Shown here: one piece after another, positions 42,411 to 52,666 of the stretch
How the letters are laid out: the number at the start of each line of letters is the position of its first letter
Numbering within the stretch: the stretch's first letter is position 1
Origin: Diadema setosum
Lineage: Eukaryota; Echinodermata; Echinoidea; Diadematoida; Diadematidae
NCBI GenBank assembly: GCA_033980235.1
Contig: CM067059.1
Span: 23,082,494-23,146,493, forward strand
Direction: 5' to 3'
DNA length: 64,000 nt
Notes under the pieces: generated by a model
Told to the model about the DNA's origin: nothing
Databases searched by the model: none
Seen by the model: the letters and a program-made list of their open reading frames with translations, nothing else
Translations under genes and position numbers: made by a program

Positions 42411-42953
42411 TAAAGAGGAAATCCACCCCCAAAATGAATAAACTTCCAAAGAAAGAGAAAAACATTCCCTACAGAACGATACAAAATAACAAAAATCTGA
42501 TAAGAAATAGGAAAGATGTAACATTATGAAATTTCAAATTTTTTTGGAAAACATTTCTTGACCAGTTTTTATGAATTTTTCAGAATCTCATATTTCAAGT
42601 GTATAAATATAAAACTTGCCTTACAACCACCCAAAATAAAGAACAAATGTTGACTTTAATTGATACATCTTGTATGAGAACATGTTTTTACTTGTATTAG
42701 CTAAAAGTTCCAATTTTTTCCAAATTTCATATATAACATACATGAAAAATTGTGAGGGTATGACATCATCAACTCGCTCATTTGGATATCCAGAAGGACT
42801 GGTCAAGAAATGTTTTCCCCCAAAATGTGAAACTTTAAAACGTCATATCTTCCTTATTTCTTATCCAATTTTTGTTATTTTTGTATTGTTCTGTAGGGAA
42901 AATTTTTCTCTTTCTTTTGAAGTATGTTTATTTTTGGGGTGGATTTCTTTCCT
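42411..42953. mobile_element. Long inverted-repeat element (about 165-bp arms)
   Basis: The left arm starts AAAGAGGAAATCCACCCCC and the right arm, read on the other strand, GGAAAGAAATCCACCCCAAA. Pairing continues at about 80-85% through CCCTACAGAAC and AACATTTCTTGACCAG on both arms. It has no coding capacity and is probably an old fold-back MITE. Confidence 0.75.
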
Positions 42954-42999
42954 AATTAGCATAAACTTCTTCTTTCCGTGTGATTTTGTATTTAACAAG

Positions 43000-43213
43000 T
43001 ACTGTAAAAGTGGAAATTTGAGCGGTGTTGAAATTTTCGCGTATTTCGCGCAACCAGAAACTAGCGCGAAAATAAAAAGCACGCGAATATTTTTGCTTGC
43101 CATACATTCCTGTGCGTGATGTCTTGATTCCGCGAAATTAAAAACACGCGAAACTCTTCTGACCCGGCCAAGCTCGAAAAATTAGTCGCGGGAAAATATC
43201 CACTTTTACAGTA
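43000..43213. mobile_element. TACTGTAAAA-type MITE, copy 3
   Basis: A 214-bp element. Left TACTGTAAAAGTGGAAATTT, right ending CCACTTTTACAGTA. The interior is full of CGCG motifs: TTTTCGCG, TTTCGCGCAA, GCGCGAAAAT, CACGCGAA. The CpG content is far above the surrounding intron. Confidence 0.82.
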
Positions 43214-43408
43214 GTTCACATTTCCCTGTTCCTTGTGGTGGCATGTGTACAATTCCTAAACAGGTGCAAGACCACTTTTGAAGTCTCATATGCCAGCATG
43301 TCTAGAAATTTAGACAGTCATATGTCCAAAAACAGGAATCACTTTCATACCAGTGAGCGATGAGCTAGTGTCCATATCAGCAACAAACAGGCAAAGAACC
43401 CCCCCCCC

Positions 43409-43416
43409 ACACACAC

Positions 43417-43494
<78 letters not shown>
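43409..43494 (+). repeat. CA microsatellite
   Basis: CA repeats of about 85 bp with single G or T changes, preceded by a C run. Confidence 0.96.
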
Positions 43495-43499
<5 letters not shown>

Positions 43500-43985
43500 A
43501 ATAAAACAGTGAAACACCTCAGAAATTCTGGAGACCAAAGTATAGAAATTATATGAAAGCATAAATACATGAAAGCCAAGAGATGTTTACTCACTTTATA
43601 TGGAAGAGATATGATATTATGAATGTTTTATTTTTATTTTGTAAAGCGCCTTCTCTTCTTCTTTATATTGTAATAAGGAGTAATTTCTACTGCAATGTGA
43701 AGAAGGTAACAATAAAAGCTATCAATTTGTCTGTAAGTCATACTTGCTGACAGAGAACATGTGGAACTCCTCCTCATAAATGTTCTCACATGAACAATGG
43801 TAGGCCCACTCAAATTTGGGGGTTATGATGAGTCCTTTCAACCATTGAAATCTTCCTCTGATGGTTTTGCATTAATGACGTCTCCGTGTACATCCTATCA
43901 CTCCCTCTCTCTCTCTCTCTCTTTTTCTTCCTCACTCTCTCCATCTCTCTTCTGCTCTCTTCTTTCTTGGCGTGGATGATAACAG

Positions 43986-44072
43986 GGGAGTACCGAATGC
44001 TCTGTGTACCAGTATCAACATTTGGCAGCATCAACCAAGATGGGGTTAACCTCCAAGTAGCAGACCAACCAG
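43986..44072 (+). CDS. Exon e24: end of TB domain 2 plus linker
   Basis: A 29-codon exon with the eighth TB cysteine in EYRMLCVPVS, the counterpart of NETCPVG in e5. About 20 cysteine-free residues ending NLQVADQP follow. The split codon with e23 gives GGG. The acceptor GGATGATAACAG is preceded by long CT-rich sequence and the donor is GTGAGC, so at least one more exon must follow. This is the last exon I can support. Confidence 0.88.
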
Positions 44073-47000
44073 GTGAGCTTCGATTTGAAAGAAAAAACAA
44101 ATTTTTGTTCAAAATATGTATTCTGCATCAATATAATAACCATCAGGGGCTCATTTGATAAAAGATGTTAGGATAGCAAATTTTGCTGGAGTGGCAACTT
44201 CCTATAGCAACAGCCAATCAGCAAGTTGAATTCCTTTCATCACCATGACAAATGCCATTCCAGCAAGAGTTGCTGCCCTGCTGTCTCACTACTCTTACAT
44301 TCACCCTGAAGCATCATGTGTGTTTGAGGTCAAAGTTTCCTGTCATATCGAGTGGGAGTGGCATCATAAATTGCCACTGAAATGACTTACGATAAGGATG
44401 GTGAAAATTAAGTTTGCTGTGTTAAGAAAAGGGAGGATAATAGTTTTACAGTGTGAAACAAAATGTTTATCTGCAGACCACATGTTATGATTTTATGTTG
44501 TGCAAGTTATCAATGCATGATTTCAGGCACCCCTAAAATTGCCTGATTATATAGCAGCAACACGTGTTCATGTCTGCGTGTATAATTCTGTCTGTTCAAA
44601 CTACTCAACATTAATCACATAATAGTAGGAATGCACAAATGGCCAGTTGGTACTAATACTTTATTGCTCTCCCTCCCCCCCCCCCCACCTCACTCATTCA
44701 CCCAATTTTTCATTTGTCATGCACCTTTCTTCTTTTGATACAGTACCAGGCATTCCGAGGTCATAGTAAGAAGCCATGATGGAATTCAACTTCTGTGAGA
44801 TCATACTTTGGACATAACGTGCATAACGCAATCTATTTGGCCCTGTGGATTGTGATGACGAGTAAACCTGAGATATTCCTAACTGATGCAACTTATTAAA
44901 GGTCTATCGTGACCAAAGTGATAATTATTGTCCATCTCCTCCCTGTCCTTTTTATTTCCCTTTTCTGGCCCTGGAGTTGTTAATATTGTATTGGTGTATA
45001 CATAGTTCTCTGTATTTTTTGTGTATTTATGGATATAGGTGGGCAAATTTAGATGCAAGTAATTCCTTTTCTCTTGTGGCATGTTGCAACTTCTAGTAAT
45101 ATTTACTATGATTCTGAAGAAATCTTTCCTAGACACTTTCCGAAACAACCTAATAAAAAATTTTTGCGACTTGTTTCTAGATCGCGCTGTGAGTGAGACA
45201 GCTACCAAACTTGGCACTTTGGTAGAAATTGATGAGTAATTATGGTAGAAATTGATGAGTAATTATGCTTCAAAAATTGATGAGGAATTATGCTTCAACA
45301 ACTACTGTAGACGATATTGCCTGATGCATTAAAACTTTAGTTGAACGTCTGTACTTTTCATGAGAGAAATGATCTATGCCAAGCCCTTGTTCTTACAAAA
45401 GTGGCACTGAGTGTGGCAATTGCCCATGTTGGTGACAAATTTGAGGAAATTATTAGGGAACTTGTCTTTCATGAGTAAAATTAATGTCCTGTCCTTCATA
45501 TTAGAATTAATCCCTAATTTCATCCGTTCTCAGCCAAGAATAAATGAACTAAATTTTTCTGTGACTTCTTCTGAAGGAGCTGAGGGGTGTGTAGCATTGT
45601 TGGAGACACACTTGTCTGTGACATGAAATGGTTTGATGAAATATGCATCGTCACAATTTCACTGGAATCGAATTTTTATCTGGTGCATGAACAACCACAC
45701 TCCTCCGTATCTTCGGTTTGTAAGTTGGGCAGCTGCTCTGAAGGCGTGGACTAAGTGATTATTGAAATGAATACTGGGCTTTCTTAGAATGTGGAGCAAT
45801 TGCCAATACCTTGTTATGTAGTCTCATCCTATAGAGTTCCAAAGCTGGTCAGATGAGTAAAAATCAAGGCTGAATATAACTACATAGAAAATACAGCAAG
45901 CAGTCTATCACTGTATAGTAAAATTATGAATTTTTAGTCGAGGATTTTCCCAGTTCATTGGGTGTTATATTTCAATGAATTCATTTGATCATATCATGAG
46001 ACATTACAATATTTCTGAAAATCCAAAGTTTTGCCATAAACTGTACACAACAACCTACCATTCCAGATGAAAAATTAGGTGTTTTTCTTTTTGTGATTTC
46101 AATACATTAATTTCATCCCATACTACAACAATCTCAGTCAAAACAAAAGGCATAATTATGTGAGGTTGCCACTGTTGGCAGTCTAGTGATATCTCCCGTT
46201 TGATGTTTGATTCTATCAGCACTTGTAGTTTTGTTGAGTTTTCTTCACATGCATTTCAGTGGCGACAGTAGTTCAGTTTGGATGTGCCAACACATTTGGT
46301 ATATGGCAGCAAAGTCCCTGAATAATGGTTACTAGTGGTTAGCACATGTTTGACAAAAAAGAAACAGCAACCTCACCATGAAAGGGATATACATGTATGA
46401 AAGATGATTTTTATGCCACAAGAACAAAATGAGAAAAGAGGTAATGGTTAGCAAATGAAATCCTGTCCTAGAGTAAAGTCCACATGAAATATTATGCTTC
46501 CCTCTGCAATTACTACAACAGACAATTGTGAATAAAAAAAATATGCAGAATTAACTATCTTGAATTCAAGGACATAAAGTTATCCTTCCTAGAGCAACAT
46601 TGTGTATCTCATTGCAGATAACTAAGTAATACATACATCTTTACTACTGTGTATACAATCTTTGCCAATGATATCAAGTTTTGCAGCTTCAGACTTTCTA
46701 AGATGATGCCAGTGTGTTGATTTTAAAAATGAAATGTGCTTTTATCATTATTCTCTTCATCATGTGTAACATGTTAAAATGTTCATGCAATTAACACTAA
46801 GTGTATTACTTTGACTTATTTGCACAAATTGTCATCTCTGTGTTAAGGATACTATTTGTTTTTCACGTATTAATTTATAGCAAGATGGATTTAGCATATT
46901 TATTTGTTCTTGTAAAATATTGTCAATAGTGCTCATTCTATATTGTGTAAATGTATTTGTAACTCTAATCTTTTTTTTGAAAAAAAAAAGTGATATCAAG

Positions 47001-48039
47001 ATTGTACAGAACATCTGTGTAATCGATAAGTTAAAGCTTGTTTGACGAAAAAAAAAAAATAATGTATATATATATATACGTTATAAAGTTAGTGACTTTT
47101 CCAGACTATGCATCATATGCTGATAAATATTTATTGTGTAGCCAGGCAGACAAAATGTCAAATTTATGACAGAAATTGGTGGACCTTGTGTTTCCACCTG
47201 TAGATATGATACTCCTACCCCCCCCCCCCCCAAATTAGACTGTTCAGCATTTTTTTTTCTTTCTTGATGCTGTTACGCATTGCATTGTATCTGTTCCTTT
47301 AACCCTTTGTGTGCTTCAAATGGTGATTGGCACAGAAAATCCCCCCAGTGTTGAATTTACTATCCTAAGTCCCTGGCACAGAAAGGGCTCAGCAGAAAGA
47401 TGCATACAGTCATGGTGTTTATCAAAGCAGAAAGCTGTGGACATGGGACACTTGCTGCCCTACTTTGGCAAAAGGAAGCAAGTGACAAAAGTGACATTTC
47501 TCGTAAAAGAGCAAAATGTGTCTGTCATTTACACTGACGTCAATGGACTATCATGATGTCTTATCTAACATCTCTTAGTAGGATGAGTGTTTCTGCATGA
47601 AATTCGGCATGGAAGAAGAGCTCATTATGTGAATTATGAAAACATCAATAACTCAAATTCGGATGGTATATCACTTGCTTCATTTTGCCAAAGTAGGGCA
47701 GCTTGATGGGGACACGTGCTGATCAGCAAATGCTACGATGTCGATAGATTGTTTTTTGACTTAGCTGTACACTTCAGCTTATTGTTTTATTTTACAGATA
47801 ACAGTAATATTTACGTGGTGATCATTAAGTGGACACACATGGTAGAATGGCAAAGGATCTTGTGTGGAGAAGCATTAATAACGAAGGGAGATAGAGAGGA
47901 GCATCTAATTTTGTGTATTCTATTTTTGAACTGTGTGGTATTTCTTTCTTGCCAAAGTGACAATATAAGTTGATGGGGCCTTTTTTCTTGTATTTGTGAA
48001 TACATACAAAGTGTAAATGTACTTGTATTGTGAGGTATT

Positions 48040-48045
48040 AATAAA
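48040..48045 (+). terminator. Possible polyadenylation signal AATAAA
   Basis: AATAAA followed about 15-20 bases later by a CA-rich cleavage-like site and then a GT- and T-rich stretch (GTATGTGTGGCTTTTTTT with GTT repeats), which is the expected order for a 3' end. It could end the fibrillin-like transcript, but the last coding exon is not identified, so the link is a guess. Confidence 0.35.
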
Positions 48046-48266
48046 TGGCTGTGCAACACAATCATGTATGTGTGGCTTTTTTTTTTGTTGTTGTTGTTGC
48101 TTGATATTGTGAAGTTGCTTTACTGCTTGTTTATTTAAACTACACATTGTGTATTTGTGACTAACACATTGGTATAACCAGTATTGAGAGCCTGTAAATC
48201 TATGTGGCCATGTTAATCATTATTTCTCCCCCCCCCCCCATACTTCTTGTATGTGTAGTTATGGTG

Positions 48267-48270
<4 letters not shown>

Positions 48271-48304
<34 letters not shown>
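48271..48304 (+). repeat. GT microsatellite
   Basis: An uninterrupted run of about 17 GT units. Confidence 0.95.
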
Positions 48305-48306
<2 letters not shown>

Positions 48307-48604
48307 AAGCAGATACATGCATGTGTATCAAAATAGGATTAGTACTAATGCACTTTACTAAATATGAACATTTTAATGCATTTTTTTTTTCTCATATGCA
48401 GGTGGCAATCAGATTTGGGTATGAATTTATCAATTCCATTATCATCATTACCATAATACCTAGACTCTGTTATTCTAGATCTTCCCGCTACCCCTGGCAA
48501 CTATGATGCTTTTGTAGAATCAGTTAAATCATCATCACGTCGTAATATTCCCCGTGGCTGCCACACAAGGTACATCCAGGGCTTGACTGATGATTCTAAA
48601 GCAT

Positions 48605-48891
48605 TACAGTCAACCTTGCATTAAGTCGACCTCGCATAAGTTGAATACCGGTAATCGCCTCAGTCAAAGGTCTATTTAAGTCCTCTTCTCTTTATATTCT
48701 ATTGATTTTAATCCATCATATATCGTCGGTTGAGAATGATGAGGGCGTTAAGTTGTCACAAAACCCAGTGTTCAAGATAACTTCACGCCCTTCTCATTCT
48801 CAACAGACAACTTTATGTCAAATTTTCATCAAGTTGAATTGAAGCTATTTCTTCAGTCCAAATAGATTCAACTTAGGCAAGGTTGACTGTA
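48605..48891. mobile_element. TACAGTCAACCTTGC TIR element
   Basis: A 287-bp palindromic element. Left TACAGTCAACCTTGCATTAA; the right end on the other strand reads TACAGTCAACCTTGCCTAAG. An inner inverted repeat (GTTGAGAATGATGAGGGCGT against a copy in reverse at 48785-48808) makes most of it fold on itself. It is non-coding. The ends resemble pogo/Tigger elements (TA followed by CAGT). Confidence 0.82.
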
Positions 48892-50849
48892 TGCAATATA
48901 TGATGACTACTTCGTGTGTTTTGAGGATGACCCCTTTCAGTGATGTTACCATTGAGCGTTAAGAAATGCCTGGAGATGGAGTCTGCATTCTCCTGATGAC
49001 CCCACTCCTTCCCATCATCTTCCAGTATAAGCCGCTAGGGAGGGGTATCAACAAAATGGATAAAAAGCTTCACACAGACACATGACAACAATGTACACCA
49101 AGTGGCCGAGTGAACACTGAAATGGTGCGCAGGGCTGCACGTTTGACAACACAGAACAAATTGCACGGATGGAGCTCGGCAATGATAAGTTTGAAATCTT
49201 TTTTTTTTCATTGTTGTTTTTTAATGAAAAATAAATTATCTGGCAAGGTGTACAATGAAAATTGTATTTTGCTCATACAAACATTAGATAATATGTATGC
49301 TGTGTAGATGTACAGAACACCAACATTGCATGAACAGGAAAGAAACGAACAGAATAATGAAGGTAACAATGAAAAGGCCATTCACAACTTCTTGTACGAT
49401 GGCGTGAACTGATTTATGACTGTACTGTCAGAAGAAAGATGAATGCTTTCCATTTTGACTTCTGCTCGCTGTGAGTGATAAAGATCACGTTCAAAATTTC
49501 TCCACAGCACTTTCTAATGACATGAATGCATGGGTTAAAAAAAAATGGACAGCCTTCTGTTTATTTCTCTGTCAATACAGTTCTGGCAGAAATATTCTGA
49601 AATAGCAGCATCTCCTTCTCGCTTTCTTGTATCTGTACATTTTACTTTTTAGAGAGTCATACACAGTACATGAACATGTACAATTTGTACAAGAAACTTA
49701 ATATAATTCACTCATTCATTTCCAAAACTGAACGTTATCTTCAGAGCTTTCCGGATGCCTAATTTTAGTCTGAATTTCACAATGAGGCATAAGCAAAAAA
49801 GAAAGAAAGAAAAGAAAAGAAAGAGTATCTTTCCCTTGCCACTCTGTACCACTTTATATAAAGAATGCTCATAACAATGCACATATTATGTGACAGACAT
49901 TCATATACAGTATATTCCTCATCCTGAATACTTTAGGTGATTATTGTGACATTTATGATCTTACAATGTATGTCAAAAGTAGAAAGTACACTAGTTAGGA
50001 CAAAACTGCATAAATATTACTTTTGCAAGAAAATATGAGTTTTGAAGAACACATTTCTCTACACACAGTTAAGTAATATTTAAACAAACATATAATTCCA
50101 GAAGAGAAGATACATAAATTATAAAGCTGATGTTTTCACCATTCTGAGTACACGCACATTGGCATTCCCAAATAAAAGAAAGTAATACATGGACATGCTA
50201 TCAAAGCCACCACCTCTAAAGCTTTTTGAACACACACAATATCATGCATGGATCTACTTCAGTCAGGCCTCAACACTACAGGCTTTCTTTTTTCTTTTCT
50301 TTTTTGATGGTGGTTCATTTGGGCAACTTAAATCTCTGAATTGAATATGGCCCGAAATAAAAGGAAACATTTCATTTTGAACTGAAGCTGCCTGATTAGG
50401 CCACCAAAAGGTAGTCTTTTTGTAAATTTGTTGGCCTGACATCAATTTTTAGAGGCCCCGGGCTATTGGCCCACCACTAATGTCAAGCTCTGTTAAAATA
50501 TGAAATTTTCACTTTTGCAGTCTTCTTACAGTACATTTGACCGGAATATCTGACTTGATTCTGAAAAGAATACAACAAGAAATGAGCTTACAATTATTTC
50601 CCATGCTACCCAACAATGTTTCAATATTCTGTAGCTATTTACAGTGATTATTCACATGCTTTGAATGACAGATCTTATTCATAACACACCCTTCACTTTT
50701 TCCCCCCTATCAAATGGATGGTACATGAATTCACAGGGATATAAACATATCCAAGTACCAGCTAAAACACAGGAAGGGAAAGGTATACATTACGTTCACA
50801 TCAACATTGTGGCAACACTTGTGGCAGCATTAAATAGTGTGCCACACTA
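48892..50849. other. Intergenic, nothing recognised
   Basis: About 2 kb of AT-rich sequence. I see no gene, RNA gene or repeat family, only short A or T runs (49199-49208, 49796-49822). Confidence 0.6.
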
Positions 50850-50972
50850 TACAGTGCACTACCGTTATAACAAAAAGCTCGGGACCGGCAGTTTTCTTTC
50901 GTTGTAACGGAATTTCGTTATAACCGAACAAATACAATATATATTGAAAACACAAAAACCATGCATATATCA

Positions 50973-51635
50973 TATGTGACCCTGCACCACAAAACCAACA
51001 AAAAGTCGCCAGACATGGATTTTTAGTTAAGGGCAGATTCTGAAAGTGCTGACTCTAAGCTTTAAAATGATGTATAACTCAATTCAAATGGACTCCCCTA
51101 ACTTACCTAAATACTGGAAAGAATGTACACACTCTGGAAAAGTGAGAACTGAAGCGCTTAATCTTTACCAAGCTGTGCTAGCTGTGCTATGAAAGGTACA
51201 AAACACAGGATGTAAACCACTGGAGCAACAACAATGAAGGGATTATTAGATTAAGCTGAAATTAAGCATGTTCTATTAGCACATTCTGCCCATGATTAAT
51301 ACTAACTTTCAGAGCAGAAGTGTCATCCTTTCAAAAGTTATTAGACTTGAAAGCGAAGAGTGTGCAAAGGATTTCATGACATGAAAAGCGGCCTGTAAGT
51401 CACACCTGATCATTCTACTCTTCCCCCAAAAAGGGTTGTAGAAGAACTGCTAAAAATCCACTTTCCCATTCATGTTATCATACCAAACTGAAGAGTAATG
51501 TAGAAGAAGGATAGCTCTTTCAGAAAATATGAAAAACTCAAGATTGGCTTGGTTGAACCACTTCACCTTTTTTGAGTCCTCACTTAAAATCAAGGGGTGC
51601 AACTTTTTGTTTGTTTTGTGGTGCATGGTCACATA
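50973..51635. mobile_element. TATGTGACC TIR element, nested
   Basis: A 663-bp element whose left end TATGTGACCCTGCACCACAA matches the reverse complement of the right end TATGTGACCATGCACCACAA. The repeat is about 33 bp, with two or three mismatches. It has no coding capacity. It lies wholly inside the 50850-52666 element and so inserted later. Confidence 0.82.
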
Positions 51636-51737
51636 CATTTACTGTTTGTTGAATACTCATCATACACTGGAAAGCTATGTGAAATGGGATGTTACGTTTT
51701 TAATTTCATTGAATGTTAATTGAAGCTTTGCTCTTTC

Positions 51738-52340
51738 AGAGATTTGTTATTCCGAAAGTTCATAATTTAGATATTAATATATTGTTCGTTTTCCGAAGGT
51801 TCGTTGATCGGAAAATGAAATGAGGTTTGTCATTCCTAAGGTTTGTAAATCATAAAAGGTTCACTATTCCGAAGGTTCATTGTTCCGAAGGTTTTTTAAT
51901 CTGAAAATGAAATAAGGTTCATTATTCCGAAGAAGGTTTGTTATTCACAAAAATGAGCAAGGTTAGTTATTTCGAAGGTTCGGTTATCTTTGACGATTAT
52001 AAGGTTTGCAATTCCTAAGATTTGTTAGTGGAGTCACCTTTTCCACCCTTTTTTTTAATGTTCCGATTAACGAACGTTTGGAATTCCTATCATCACGACG
52101 ATAAGAACCCTAAGAACCCTCTTTCATTGTCGGATTAACGAACCTTATTAATAACGAACCTTTGAAATAATGCCACTTTGGAATAACGCCAAAATGTTCG
52201 TAATAACAAACCCACTTCATTTCCGAACTAACGGACACTTAGGTGTATCAGAATCTGTGTGTTTTGTAATAAGAACCTTTGGAACAACAAAACAAACCTT
52301 ATTCAATTTCAAATTATTGTATTACAATAACGCAAGTTCC
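51738..52340. repeat. Fold-back array of GGTTCGTTATTCCGAA units
   Basis: The left arm (to about 52030) contains roughly a dozen degenerate units such as CCGAAGGTTCGTTATTCCGA. The right arm (about 52055-52340) contains the reverse complement, for example TCGGATTAACGAACCTTATT and GGAATAACG. The whole could fold into an imperfect cruciform. Confidence 0.7.
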
Positions 52341-52666
52341 CTCGAAAACTGTGCCTGACATATACGGAGCGAACATACAGTGATTGAAGCGTTCACCATG
52401 CAGAGATGCTAGAAATGCTTGTTCCGCTACGTATTTACGAAAGTGATCCGCATTTCGTAATAACGGTGCACATTTCTTTTGTTTTTCTTTGTTGGTGGTG
52501 CTCGGAAAAGACTTCGTTATAACGAAAATTTAGTTATAACCGTGTTCGTTATAAGCGAATTTTTTTACCATAGATTTTAATGGCAATAATTTTGGGACCA
52601 GACATTTTACTTCGTTATAACGAAATTTCGTTATAACCGTGTTCGTTGTAACAGGAGTGCACTGTA

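Larger units (their letters stand above)
42282..43985 (+). other. Intron 23 with repeats
   Basis: Non-coding. It contains a 543-bp inverted repeat (42411-42953), a TACTGTAAAA element (43000-43213), a CA microsatellite (43409-43494) and a CT run near 43905-43921. Confidence 0.7.
3439..44072 (+). other. Fibrillin/LTBP-like extracellular matrix gene, partial (24 exons)
   Basis: This is the gene span as visible. The encoded protein would be a secreted, modular, cysteine-rich matrix protein. Known relatives are the fibrillins, which polymerise into microfibrils, and the LTBPs, which also tether latent TGF-beta. The evidence is 20 EGF-like modules plus two 8-cysteine TB domains, a combination confined to this family. 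All 24 exons have AG/GT borders, are multiples of three, start and stop in phase 1, and join without an in-frame stop into 1117 codons (3351 nt). Order: E1-E3, TB1 (e4+e5), 17 EGF modules (e6-e22), TB2 (e23+e24). The N-terminus, signal peptide and C-terminus are not seen. Known fibrillins have at most about a dozen EGF modules between TB domains, so 17 in a row is long; I cannot say which family branch this is. Confidence 0.88.
44073..48604 (+). other. Gene 3' region, terminal exon unresolved
   Basis: No further EGF or TB exon is visible. Two weak candidate end exons exist, at 44744-44766 and 45571-45625 (see findings). A short tandem repeat lies at 45222-45300. An inverted pair of 33-bp arms lies at 47454-47486 and 47670-47702, a possible polyadenylation signal at 48040-48045, and GT repeats at 48271-48304. 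Confidence 0.5.
50850..52666. mobile_element. TACAGTGCACT TIR element, containing nested repeats
   Basis: The left end TACAGTGCACTACCGTTATA and the right end, reverse complement TACAGTGCACTCCTGTTACA, are matching terminal repeats. Both are followed inward by repeated CGTTATAAC/GAAATTTCG motifs, so the outer element is a pogo/Tigger-like non-autonomous copy. It is interrupted by a second TIR element (50973-51635) and a fold-back region (about 51738-52340), each listed separately. No transposase frame is visible. Confidence 0.78.

Noticed and set aside
44145..44320. CAGGGGCTCATTTGATAAA, similar to the end of a dispersed repeat
   Set aside because: I could not find a matching opposite end nearby, so no element borders can be supported.
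47311..47556. 81-codon plus-strand frame near the gene end
   Set aside because: No EGF/TB cysteine pattern and no phase-1 acceptor; part of it is an inverted-repeat arm.
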